Assembly (NCBI GenBank): GCA_017311315.1
Contig: CM029609.1
Coordinates: 38,438,744-38,502,743, forward strand
DNA: 64,000 nucleotides
Direction: 5' to 3'
DNA from: Dendrocalamus latiflorus
Lineage: Eukaryota; Streptophyta; Magnoliopsida; Poales; Poaceae
In this document: positions 32,864-42,446 of the stretch, piece by piece
How the letters are laid out: each line of letters starts with the position of its first letter
How positions within the stretch are numbered: position 1 is the stretch's first letter
Notes under the pieces: model-generated
The model's database searches: none
What the model saw: the letters and a program-made list of their open reading frames with translations, nothing else
What the model was told of the DNA's origin: nothing
Position numbers and translations under genes: made by a program

Positions 32864-34489
32864 ATGGCTTACTATTCTGATTCTCGTGGTTTTATGAGCA
32901 CCCCCACTTATGATACTCTTCAAGAACATGTAAATCTATTGTCTCGTCAGTTAGAGCGCTATGCTTTAGAGCGAGGAGTTGTGTTAGAGAGCGGGTACGA
33001 TCAGTACAGTTCTTTAGCAGGCGCCCGTTCTCCAGTTGTTCCTATATGCCAGACTTGTGGTTTTCAGGGCCATTCACCCGCTGAGTGCCAGCGTGGTTAT
33101 TTGTCCACTCCAGAGTGTTACGGGATGAGCTTTGCTCAGCCGAGTGAGCCATTCCCTGACACTTATCACCCTGGATGGCCTGAGCACTCGAGTCTGTCAT
33201 ATGGAAACAACAACCCTGATATTTCATCATTTTCTTCTAGTACACCATTGCAGGGTTTTAGATTTGGAGATCAGGATATTTCTCATTGGTCACATCAGCA
33301 CTATCCTATACCTCAGCATCAGACTCCTACTCCTGAGCTCGATCAGTTGTCTAGATTTGAGGAGAGGATTTCTAGGATTATAGGAGATCATGAGAGTAGA
33401 ATGAGTAGTTGCTTCGCATTGGATCCGACACCTCCTGCCTGTAGTTTACCTATGCCTTCACCGAGCCAGTTTACAGTTCCTATGTCTGAGTCCTTAGAGC
33501 AGTCTCATGAGCCACCTCCTTCACATGTAGATCAGGCTGCCAGACTTGATGCATTATGCAAGGAACTGATGACTGTGCCTCCTGGTGGTGATCGTGCGAT
33601 GGCGATTCAGGATGAGATTGAGGCGATTATGAGCACCAGTTCTACTTCACAGCCTTCCATTAGCACCACAGAGATAGTTCTGGATAGAGATGAGTGTCAG
33701 CCTATCAGTCTTACACCTGATCTTGCTAGCGAGGGCCTGTTGTTGGAGACACCACATATACACTTAGAGGCACCTCAGTCCGATCCTTTGCCTATTGACT
33801 CTAAGAGAGAGATGATGGAGCTAGATGATGAGGACCTACCTCCTGATGATGATTGTTTCACTCCTGATTATGAGGATGAGTTTGCGGTAGATCCACTCTT
33901 GAGTTGTGATGAGCTAGATATAGATGATGAGAGCTTTGTGCCAGATGATGATGAGTTCATTATGGATATACTTTTGAGTTCTGAGGTTCCACATCTTGAT
34001 GAGGGGGCTGCTTCCGATGTCGAGGAGGAGCACATTTCTATTGATCCACCACCGGCTACTTCTTTCGTCGACATCGCCCCTCTGGAGGTTTCTACTACCA
34101 TATATTCTCTTTCGCCTACACTTCAGGTAGTTTGGAAACTCTTCCCCGACCATCTTAGGTTTGATTTCCTTGGCTTTGACGAGACATCCTCTATTATTGA
34201 TTGTGCTCATATTACTTACAGTCCTCATGATGTACTTTATCGATATACCTACATGATTGGATATTCTATTGATGACTTAGAGGGTGTCGACCCTATCACA
34301 CATACTTGCCATATTTTTGAGGTTGTTTGTAGGGTTTCACTTGTGTACCATCGACTACGAGCAGACTTGGTTCGAGTCGATATTCCTTGGGATCCGGGTG
34401 GATTTCGAGGCATGCTGCTTCATGAGGAGGGCAGACATGTGCCTTTTCCATATCCCGTCCTTGGCCCTCCTCCCGCTACATCCAAATGA
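32864..34489 (+). CDS. Zinc-knuckle protein of a non-autonomous LTR retrotransposon (gag-like)
   Basis: The only long ORF of the element: 541 residues from the Met at 32864 (MAYYSDSRGFMSTPTYDTL), or 549 from an upstream start at 32840. One CCHC knuckle, CQTCGFQGHSPAEC (C-X2-C-X4-H-X4-C), lies near residue 65, then a Ser/Pro/Gln-rich region. A strongly acidic middle follows (about residues 300-390, many Asp/Glu including LDDEDLPPDDD), then a C-terminal domain with HLRFDFLGFDETSSI and VDIPWDPGGFRGMLLHEEGR. No capsid, protease or polymerase motif is recognised. The knuckle and position suggest a nucleic-acid-binding Gag substitute; the C-terminal domain is not one I recognise. The frame is intact, unlike every other element gene here, which suggests recent activity or selection. 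Confidence 0.75.
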   Translation: MAYYSDSRGFMSTPTYDTLQEHVNLLSRQLERYALERGVVLESGYDQYSSLAGARSPVVPICQTCGFQGHSPAECQRGYLSTPECYGMSFAQPSEPFPDTYHPGWPEHSSLSYGNNNPDISSFSSSTPLQGFRFGDQDISHWSHQHYPIPQHQTPTPELDQLSRFEERISRIIGDHESRMSSCFALDPTPPACSLPMPSPSQFTVPMSESLEQSHEPPPSHVDQAARLDALCKELMTVPPGGDRAMAIQDEIEAIMSTSSTSQPSISTTEIVLDRDECQPISLTPDLASEGLLLETPHIHLEAPQSDPLPIDSKREMMELDDEDLPPDDDCFTPDYEDEFAVDPLLSCDELDIDDESFVPDDDEFIMDILLSSEVPHLDEGAASDVEEEHISIDPPPATSFVDIAPLEVSTTIYSLSPTLQVVWKLFPDHLRFDFLGFDETSSIIDCAHITYSPHDVLYRYTYMIGYSIDDLEGVDPITHTCHIFEVVCRVSLVYHRLRADLVRVDIPWDPGGFRGMLLHEEGRHVPFPYPVLGPPPATSK

Positions 34490-35942
34490 GCTTCTCTATT
34501 TTCCTTTTCATTTCCATTTTGTTTGTTAGTTTCTCCTCTTTTCTTTTCTTTCTTTTTATTTTAGGTCCCGTGCTAGATCTTCATCCTTGTACGTGCGAGA
34601 AGTCATGGGATGATTAGTTTACTTCCACTACATCATATATACCCGGTGAGCTGTTTCTTACCCCTTTATGCGCATTCTTGATTCATTGCTCAATTTAAGC
34701 TTGGGGGAAGACTTGTATGTGTATGGATGATGTTCTAGCATGTTTGTTTATATTTGTGAGCATTTGAGCTTATTGTCGTGTAGTTGATGATATATGGTCA
34801 TTCATATGCTTCATATTATGCTTATGTTGATGATATATGGCCTTTACTATTGCTCTCATGTTATGCTTGATTCTATATCTTGGCCATGTGAGCCCATGCT
34901 ATGATTAATTAAGAAAGGTCATGCTGAAATTTTTGTTGAGCTATATTGTCACTAGTTCCTTGTATGTCTTAAGTCACTTGGCATCATATTATAGAACTTG
35001 AGTTTTGTTTATTATCCTTGATGTGCTTAGAAACCTTGTGATCCTATAGCATTTGATTCATTGCGAGTTACGCATGTGTTTTGACCATTTGCGGATTGAA
35101 TTGGTTCTAGTCATCGCCTCTTGAATGGTTATATCTTAGTTTCATGCTTTGGCATATGTTATTTTAGATATTGATACTTTGCTTGAATGTAAAATTTGTG
35201 AAAGAGGTAGTCCTATCTTGAGCCAATAACTTGGTTGATTTATCTAGGTATCCATGTCTCGAGACACGTGTTACCTAGTATTAATGAAAACCGGTTAAAC
35301 ATGCTTAATCAAAACTGAAAAAAAGAAGAAAAAGAAAAAAAAATTGTTTTGCAATGTGTGCGTGTGTGGAATAAGTGACTATGTCACATTGGTTCGAAAA
35401 TGTGTTGAATAAGTGGCAAAGTTTTGCCCAAGTGAAGTGTGAGTGTTGAATAAGCGGCAAGTTTGCCCAAAGGTTTGAATAAGTGGCACAAGTGCCCAAT
35501 GTGTGTTTTAAAATTGCTAAAAATCAACAAAAATTAGGTATCATGGCTCAAGTGTGGGCTTTTTCATAAATTTCATGCAAGTATTAGTCTCTTTGTCTCA
35601 AATAGTATATGCCATAGCATGACCCTTCGCTATGCTTATTCTTGATGTTATACCTAGTTCCGATGCCTTACAATTTTGGTTGGATTCATGTGAGCACTTG
35701 AGTGTATTTCGACACTTGAGTGTATAACTTGATTTGGTCAAATGTTGTAGTTATCACTTGAGATCTTAGCTTGATTCATTCTCATCTTGGATGACCCTCA
35801 AAACTCAAGTTAGATAATCACATTTTGCATTGTTATTGTCACTTGACTTATTACATGCATTTAACTAGTCTTTTACCTTACGATTACTTGTTGTCCGGGT
35901 TCGATAATTCATGCCATTTACTTGAGGACAAGTAAACGTTTA
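34490..35942 (+). other. Noncoding 3' internal region of the LTR element
   Basis: No ORF of note. A first polypurine-like tract, TTTAAGCTTGGGGGAAGA, is at about 34695-34712, duplicating the one next to the 3' LTR. At 35368-35495 the phrase GAATAAGTGGCA with GCCCAA recurs four times (a degenerate ~40-bp repeat). A-rich low-complexity DNA lies near 35315-35345. Confidence 0.65.
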
Positions 35943-35955
35943 AAGCTTGGGGGTA
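35943..35955 (+). promoter_or_regulatory. Polypurine tract before the 3' LTR
   Basis: AAGCTTGGGGGTA immediately precedes the 3' LTR start at 35956, the expected plus-strand priming site. Confidence 0.75.
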
Positions 35956-38102
35956 TGACATGTGTCACATTTGCATTCATTTACCTGTCATTTTACCCTC
36001 ACATTATTCGCATTTTGGGACCATTTATCATCATTTGCACTATTTTCTATATTTAATTGCTCAAAATGGACCATTTTACATTTTTTTGTATTTTACTGCA
36101 GGCCGGCGCGATCGAGGCGCATAAATGACAAATCTGGCATTTCGGGACAGCTCCGTGGAGATGTACGTGTCGTCACGGGCACGTAGGATCAAACTGCGAT
36201 TAAATCGGAGTTTCCAAGGGCCAGAAAGAAAAGAAATGAAATGAAGAAGGACCTCTTTGTAAACCCTAGCTTCTTCGAGGACTATTCTGCAAAATGCCAA
36301 ATCCCAATTCCAACAAAAGCTAGCGCCGCCGCCTGCCATTTCTTTGAGCCCGGTCCTTCATTCCCCCATCGGCTTCTTCTCCTTCCCCCTATACTCCTCC
36401 AAATCCGGCTGCCGGCGAGCGCCGGGCCGTAGCTCGCCGCGCGCCCCTGCTGCTCCGCCGCAACCTCACCTCCACCGCGCCGCCGCTTCTCCTCTTCCCC
36501 GCTGCCGTTTCTCGCCGCCTTCTCCCGTGCGCCGCCACCTCCACTCGCCGGCGGCCAACCACAGCTCCGCATCTCCAGATCCTTCTCCGCCTTCTCCCAC
36601 CTAGCGCCTCCCTTCTCCACAGCCACCGCCGCCTCTGCGCATCCTTCCCCACCGCGCGCCCCTGCTGCTCCGCCGCAACCTCACCTTCCCCGCCGCCACA
36701 CCTCCTCCTTCGCTCCCCTTCTCGGCTCTCCGCCCGTCGTGTGCCTCATCTGCCACCACTTCACCGCCGCCATCTCCTTCCCCACTGCTCTTCCGCCGCC
36801 TCCCTTCTCCACTTCCTCCGGCCGCCAGCCCCCCTCTCCTCTCTCCAGCGCCGCCTCTCCCTTCCCATTTCTGCCATCGGCCGCCTGTGTGCCCTTCTTC
36901 ATCGACCTCGGCCGGCACCTCACAGCACCGCCGCCATTCACCACCTCTGCGCCACCGACACTGACACTGACACCGACGGCGATGACTACTTCTACACCGA
37001 GCCCTCCTCTGCTACTACTATTTGCTCTTCGGTCTATCTCCAACTCTTATCCTTACTCTTTTTATTGACTTTTGTTGCTCAGTGATTGCTTCGGTTAATT
37101 GCTAATTTCTGTTAATTGTGCACTGTTAAACTGTTGATTAGTGATGCTATATGAACTGTGAATGTTTGGGCAGCAATGTGATTGTGTTCTGTTATGTCTC
37201 TTTGTGATCTATGCATGAGATCAGTGGATATTATATTGTGCCCTGTTCTGTTATTGTGAATTATGCACTGTGATGAATGCTTGAGCTCACTCAGATGTTA
37301 TTGTGGTTAGGTGTTAATTTGTTAATTGTTCTTGTGTCAGTTGGTTAGTGTCTATCTGTGTTTAGTGTTCGTGTCCTGTGATTGTGTGGGTGTTAGTTTC
37401 TGTGTTTATCCGTGTGTTTGTGTTGCGCAAATTAGCTAGTTAGCGACCGTTTTCCCCCCTTCGTGCTGTCTCAACCTCCCTTTGCTTCTAAACCCTCCCT
37501 TTTTGCTTTTCTCAGCGGTCGCTCGGTAGTTAAGTCGTGCGTGTGTTCTTAGTTCTGTGTTTTGTGTTGTCGTGTGAAGCCATCGCTGTCTTGATAGCCA
37601 TCGACTGCTTTCCCCCTCGTTCCCTCTCAAACTCCCTCCGTGCTTCTAGACTCCCCCAGTGCTTCTTGACTTCTCCCTCTTTCTTTCTTGCGGTCGATAG
37701 TTATTTAGGTCGTCGGTTGGTAGTTGTTTTCGTCGTGTAGTCGTCATTGTTCGTTCGTTTGGTAGTCATGTTCAGTCGTTTAGTCGTCGTGTTGTTCATG
37801 CGTCGTTCGTCTAGTCTTTCGTCGTTTTGTTCGTTCGGTCGTACGACGTCTATTCGTACGGTTGTTCGTCCCGTCGTTCTTAGTTTGTTTAGTTCGTTCG
37901 TCGTTTTGATCGTGCGGGTTAGAGTTCGTTCATTCGATTGCTTCAGTAGTCGTTGTAGTTTAGATTCTCCCCCGTTTTGATTGACCTAGCTTTAGCTGAG
38001 CACCGGTAGCCTCAGTCTAGTCCATGTGGAGAACACGACACTCGCCGCTATTTCAGTGGTAACCCGTGCACTTGCGGGTGTGCTATTTTGCACGATCAAG
38101 CA
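35956..38102 (+). repeat. 3' LTR
   Basis: 2147 bp, starts TGACATGTGTCA and ends CACGATCAAGCA. It differs from the 5' LTR by scattered substitutions, a few small indels in repeats such as the GACACTGACAC segment, and by lacking the MITE. Confidence 0.95.
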
Positions 38103-38272
38103 TTCACTGAAGCTAAGATCCAAATATATGGACCTTTTCGGGTGATTGAAAGAATTGGAGGAATGGTTTATAAGTTATTACTACCTGAAACAACTACTGT
38201 ACACTATGTTTTCCATGTTAGCCAGTTGAAGAAACACCTGGGAACCCATGCCTCATTCACTAGCAAAACTTG
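38103..38272 (+). pseudogene. Gypsy integrase C-terminal fragment, right part
   Basis: After TTCAC the sequence continues LKLRSKY and, after a one-base frame change at ATATGGACC, GPFRVIERIGGMVYKLLLPE and HYVFHVSQLKKHLG. This is the conserved end of chromovirus-like gypsy integrases. Together with 30204-30325 it makes one contiguous fragment split by the LTR element. Confidence 0.85.
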
Positions 38273-38948
38273 ACACCTAAAGATGCTTCCTGGGAAAATG
38301 TCACATTTACTCAGTAGGCTTTTCAGAACATTGAGAGCCATTTGGAAACCGTTGCATCACACCAAAATGTAGGGAACAAGGATCTTTGCAGGAATGAGAC
38401 GTTGCAAGATATAAGCACAAATCAATCTACTCATATAGCCATCTATCGTTGCAGGAATGAGAAGACTATAAGGCGGCCGGAGGAGGCTCACCTGAGTTTT
38501 GCTGACGGTGGAGAGGGGTGGCAGTTGCGACGGAGTGGGACGACAGGTGATGACTGATGAGGCGGCCGGATCTGGTCGGTGGAGAAAGAGGCGGCCGGAT
38601 CTGGTCGGTGGAGGAGCGGCGGAACGAGGAGTGGCAAGGGGGCGGGGAAGGGCACCGAGGAGCGGCGAGGGGGCGGCGAGGAGCGGCGAAATGAGGGGCG
38701 GCGGACCGAGGGGCGGCGAGGATCAGAGATTTTGTGTGTCTGCGAGGAGGAGAGGCGGCGCGTGGGAGGTTTCGGGGGAGAGGCACCGCGTGGGAGGTTT
38801 CGGGGGAGAGGCGGCGCATGGATTGGAGGCTTAGCCGACCGAGAGGAACGCCCGAGACTAAGTGGCTAGCCCTGCACTGCAACGATAGATTGCTTCAGCC
38901 CTGCACTCTCAGCTCAATTGCATTTCTTCGCTTCACACTGTCAGGTAA
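38273..38948. other. CACTA interior, GC-rich repeats
   Basis: 38273-38350 still resembles the tail of gypsy pol (WENVTFTQ). TTGCAGGAATGAGA occurs twice (38387 and 38452). 38530-38850 is a purine-rich, GC-rich stretch with local repeats such as GTGGGAGGTTTCGGGGGAGA (twice) and GATCTGGTCGGTGGAG (twice). It could be a promoter or leader captured from a host gene; no gene is identified. Confidence 0.45.
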
Positions 38949-39060
38949 CACCCCGAGGCTAAGTGGCTAGCCGAGTGCGTGTTCACCCCAATGACCCAGG
39001 TCCGATTCCGCTCGGCCGCAATATCAGTTAGAGGTTTACGTTTTTTTTAATTAAATTTTT
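38949..39060 (+). repeat. Possible tRNA-derived SINE remnant
   Basis: AGTGGCTAGCCGAGTGCG resembles a polymerase III A box. GGTCCGATTCC, about 38 bp further, differs from the B-box consensus GGTTCGANTCC by one base. A run of eight T (39042-39049) follows, and rice p-SINEs end in T-runs. A shorter copy of CTAAGTGGCTAGCC lies at about 38860. It could be chance. Confidence 0.3.
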
Positions 39061-39704
39061 GCAGTGATTCCAATAATAAAAAAGGGGGGAAATCCGAAAA
39101 TAATTAGTAACAGATGCTAAAAATTTATAGAATATAGATGAGAATGTTTAAGATTTAAACTTGGATTAATATGAATAGTTAATGTGGATTGCATAAATGA
39201 ATTAAAAGACTAATTATTAAATAGGACATTAGTAAAAGATGGTTATGTTTAATGTCCAAGGTTAATAAGGATCTCAACTAAAAATGCGTTCAGGTTAAAG
39301 TTAAGGAAAATAAATTGGATGTTATATTAAAACTATAATACTCATGAAATTAAAATATATGTTTTAACATTTATCATGTCATCATTAAACGAACCTAGGT
39401 GACCTATTCCATTAAATAGCAATGTCAGCTAAATTCCAGAGAGCACTCAAATTAAAAGGTCATAATAATATATAGATGATAAAAATATAATAGCTCTAGG
39501 TATCCAACATCAAAATAATCTCCCAGACATATAGATACTCTAAAGTAAACATATAAACTATAACACGAGTAATTAGAGTCACATAAAATGCTGCATACCA
39601 AGCTTTGACCATAAATGTATATACGGCAAGCCAGGACCCGAATCAATGCATACCAAGCTCACACTTGCTTTTGCAACAGAATTCAGAATCAGGAAACAAA
39701 TCAC
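39061..39704. other. AT-rich CACTA interior
   Basis: No gene, terminal repeat or tandem array was recognised. Base composition is markedly more AT-rich than its neighbours. Confidence 0.4.
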
Positions 39705-39781
39705 CTCGCCTCAGCAACAAGATTGGACAAGCTGGGCGAGAAGATGGAGATGTCAAGGGCTAAGTCGCGAACCTCCAGTTG
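39705..39781 (-). pseudogene. Possible orphan captured exon
   Basis: A 77-bp open segment on the minus strand, bounded by TGCAG at its start and GAG|GTGATT at its end, reading QLEVRDLALDISIFSPSLSN then LVAEA. GC content and apparent splice sites contrast with the AT-rich surroundings, as in the HSP90/L3/ACLA block. I do not recognise the protein. Confidence 0.25.
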
Positions 39782-39977
39782 CTGCAATTTATTGATTTCG
39801 GCTTAATCGGCCCATGAGTAAGTCTTATATTATATTTACGCTTCCGCATGATATTTACTTTGATATTCAGAACTGTAATCTGTGAGCACTATCTACTGAT
39901 CCAGGGAATAGTGCAGTAAAATCACAGTGGATTTGGATTGAAAAATCCGGCTCCAACAGGTTTTGAGGAAACGAAGT

Positions 39978-40072
39978 GGCCCGGCCCATTAACGGGTTCG
40001 TGTTGGCTGTTGCGCAACGTTTGTACATTAGTACCACCTCGCCTATTCAGAGAGATGAAACACAGCTTAAAA
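39978..40072 (+). promoter_or_regulatory. Polymerase III snRNA-type promoter (U3/U6 class)
   Basis: Two overlapping monocot-specific elements, GGCCCG (39978) and GGCCCA (39983), are followed by ATTAGTACCACCTCG (upstream sequence element at 40031-40041) and TTAAAA (40067-40072). The 25-bp gap between the upstream element and the TATA-like box is the short spacing that specifies polymerase III in plants; polymerase II snRNA genes have about ten more. The stretch is very like the rice U3 snoRNA gene promoter as I recall it, including TTAGTACCACCTCG and the TGATCC downstream of the TATA box. Confidence 0.7.
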
Positions 40073-40094
40073 GTTGAAGAGAGTGATCCACGTC

Positions 40095-40239
40095 GAACTC
40101 CTATTAACATAGACCATCGTAAACACGCTGCACGTTGTTGAGCCTGCTTGGGCCAGGGTGGCTTTGCTGGGCTCCGCTATGCGGTTGAGCCTAGTGAGGC
40201 CACTGGCCCTTGGCAGGCCCATACAGTGCAAACCTTTTT
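40095..40239 (+). ncRNA. Candidate polymerase III transcript with a strong hairpin
   Basis: Transcription is expected about 23-25 bp after the TTAAAA, near 40095. A T-run terminator (TTTTT, 40235-40239) gives about 145 nt. 40144-40217 folds into a near-continuous hairpin: CCTGC pairs with GCAGG, GGGCCAG with CTGGCCC, TGGC with GCCA, GGCTC with GAGCC, and CCGC with GCGG around a TAT loop. The sequence does not match U3, U6, 7SL, MRP or telomerase RNA as I know them. It could be a captured host small-RNA gene, a chimera of a U3 promoter with other DNA, or a decayed relic. Confidence 0.4.
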
Positions 40240-42446
40240 AGTTTTTATTTACCTTTTAAATTGAACATTTCAACTGCATTTATTATTTTGTAAAAACCTA
40301 TTTATATCATGGTCGTATTGATGATGAATAATGTAGATAAGAAAACCTATTCAATTTTTTTTAATTTTTTATATTTTTTAAAACATACATGTATTTTTGA
40401 AAATCATAATATAGTTTTTCAAAACCTACTCATACACATTGCTTTGTGAACCAACAAAACGAAGATCATCATATGTGTTGGATGATCAAGTGATGTGGAT
40501 GATCAAGTAACAAAGATCATACGATTTCGATGAACAAATGATTCAGTACGATCGGTGCATAAATCATTAAATCGCAGTTCAAGGTAACAAAACATTTAGA
40601 AAAAAGTATGCCATGTTCGGTGCTGGTACTATGACATCTCAAAATTATTCAAATTTTATTAAACAATACAAAGTACGTCATGTTTTGCCTCAAAAAAAAT
40701 TACCTCCAAAAATTGGAATTTTTACACACCCTGCCATATTTTCCCTCCAAAAACCCTTCCACCATCCAAAATCCGGACCCACTACCCCTAATAATCGCTA
40801 CTTGCTAATCAATCTACGCATAGACGAGGGCTAATCAATCCAAAAATTGGAATTCGTGTTGCTCCCCACCCCCTCCTGCGCGCAATGGCGACTACACCAA
40901 CCAGGGCGCGGACTTCCCCTACCGCCGCCACCGACGGCGCCGACTCTAGTGAACAAGGCCGCGCCGCCGTTGGTACTCGTCCAGAAGCAGTAGAAGCCCA
41001 CGCCGACATTCGTGTCGATCAAGAGATCTTCAGACTGTCATCGAGTAGGTATGCAGCCGCGCCGCACCTCCATCAAGGGTTTTGGTTCATCCCCTCTTCA
41101 CATGTAAAGCTGCTAATGGTTTAGGGTTTTGGTTCATCCCCTCTTCATTTTGCATGTGGATTGGATTGGTTTAGTTTAGAGAGGTCGAGGGGCGGATCTA
41201 GCGGTGGAGCGGGGGGGGGGGCGGGGGGTGGCGCTCGAGCCCCCTACCGCCAAGGAGCCTTTGAAGCCCCCCATGAAATTCTCGCCATAGCTTGCTGTGT
41301 TGGAGGTGCTCTCGAGCTTGCGTCGCGAGGTTGAAGACGACCGGACTTGGGTCTCTCCTTCGCTCCTTCCTGTCCTTTACAGCCTTCTAGTGGCAATAAG
41401 GCCCATTGGCCCAATGGCTCAATCTCCCACCAGGCCACCAAAACAGCCGTGGACTCATAGAAGGACCCAGCCCTCTCGACCCCTGTTGTGTGCGTGATGA
41501 GTCTGTCGCCCAGCGCCCCAACCCCAACCCTGGCGGCGGCGGCGGCAGTGGCGGCGGCGGCTTGGGAGACCTGAGACGAGAGCAGAGCACACGACGCAGG
41601 AGGGACCGGCAGCGGCGCGGTGGCCTCGCCTTCGCAGGGCCTGGGCGGCAGGCCGGCGGCCGGCCAGGACGCAGCGAGGTGCGGGCGCAGGGCGTGCCGC
41701 GCGTGGCTGGCAGCGGCCGGTGGGCCATGGGGGGCTGCTGGGCGCAGGCAGCGGTAGCTGGCGGCTGCCGGTTGGGCAGCAACGCCTAGCCGAGAAGTTG
41801 AGGATGACTGGGGCTGCATTGGGACTAAGGATAGGTATACAAATTGTTTGAATTACGATCTGTGAATTGTGACTAATAAAAGTTGTTCATTTGTTATCCA
41901 TGATTGAATTAGTTATTTGTTTAAGGATGGATTGTTTGAATATTTTGAATGGCTAAATGTTAGATTGAGAATTTTAGATTGTTATTTCTGAGGAACTCAA
42001 AATGTAGTATGTTTTGAGATGGATGTGGCAGCACATATCTTGATTCTAGGATGTTGCACCGGAGTAGTTTCATTATTGTCGTTGTTACTTCTTTCCAATT
42101 ATGTGTGGACTGTGCACGACATATTATATCTGGACATATAGATTTCTTAGACTGTGCAGCACAAAAGCATCAAGAGCATACACTGTAGAGAGTCAGCTTA
42201 TAATTTTCCTACCAGTTTGAATCCACTTGAGTACATTTTGATCTTCACCAACTTTGATTTCACGTTTCTGTAAAATATATACACGAACCATTATGTCTAG
42301 GGGGTCCCTCTGGATCCATTTCACATCGATAATGCGGCCTCTTCCAGCTATAGTTAGTTTGAGAGCACAAAAGCATCAAGAGCATACACTGTATAATTTT
42401 GTAACTGCAAATCACATATTGAATTGATTGCACTCACAATTTTGTA
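40240..42446. other. CACTA interior upstream of the Transposase_24 gene
   Basis: An ORF beginning at 40885 (MATTPTRARTSPTAATDGAD) may be a leader exon; it is GC-rich and follows a pyrimidine-rich segment. GGGTTTTGGTTCATCCCCTC is duplicated at about 41075 and 41123. From 41185, GAGGGGCGGATCTAGCGG resembles the terminus of hAT elements, followed by long G-runs (41207-41228) and a GC-rich block to 41800. No matching right end was found. A 30-bp perfect direct repeat, starting AGCACAAAAGCATCAAGAGC, lies at 42158-42187 and 42364-42393. Confidence 0.4.

Larger units (their letters stand above)
30326..38102 (+). mobile_element. Non-autonomous LTR retrotransposon, 7.8 kb, with TTCAC target duplication
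   Basis: LTRs at 30326-32633 and 35956-38102 are nearly identical. TTCAC stands at 30321-30325 and again at 38103-38107. The primer-binding site follows the 5' LTR and a polypurine tract precedes the 3' LTR. The interior has a single long ORF (549 aa) and no protease, reverse transcriptase or integrase, so replication must depend on another element's proteins. By eye there are roughly 25 substitutions between the LTRs over 2.1 kb, plus a MITE present only in the 5' LTR. Confidence 0.95.

Noticed and set aside
40144..40217. MicroRNA precursor
   Set aside because: The stem is short with several bulges and lies between a polymerase III promoter and a T-run, which fits a structured small RNA better. 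No mature microRNA was recognised.
40095..40239. U3 snoRNA or telomerase RNA gene
   Set aside because: The promoter is U3-like, but the transcript lacks the U3 start (ACGACCTTACTTG) and lacks a CTAAACCCTAA-type telomerase template.
41244..41819. 191-codon minus-strand frame and overlapping plus-strand frames
   Set aside because: Ala/Pro-rich translation of a GC-rich block near a hAT-like terminus; no motif recognised.
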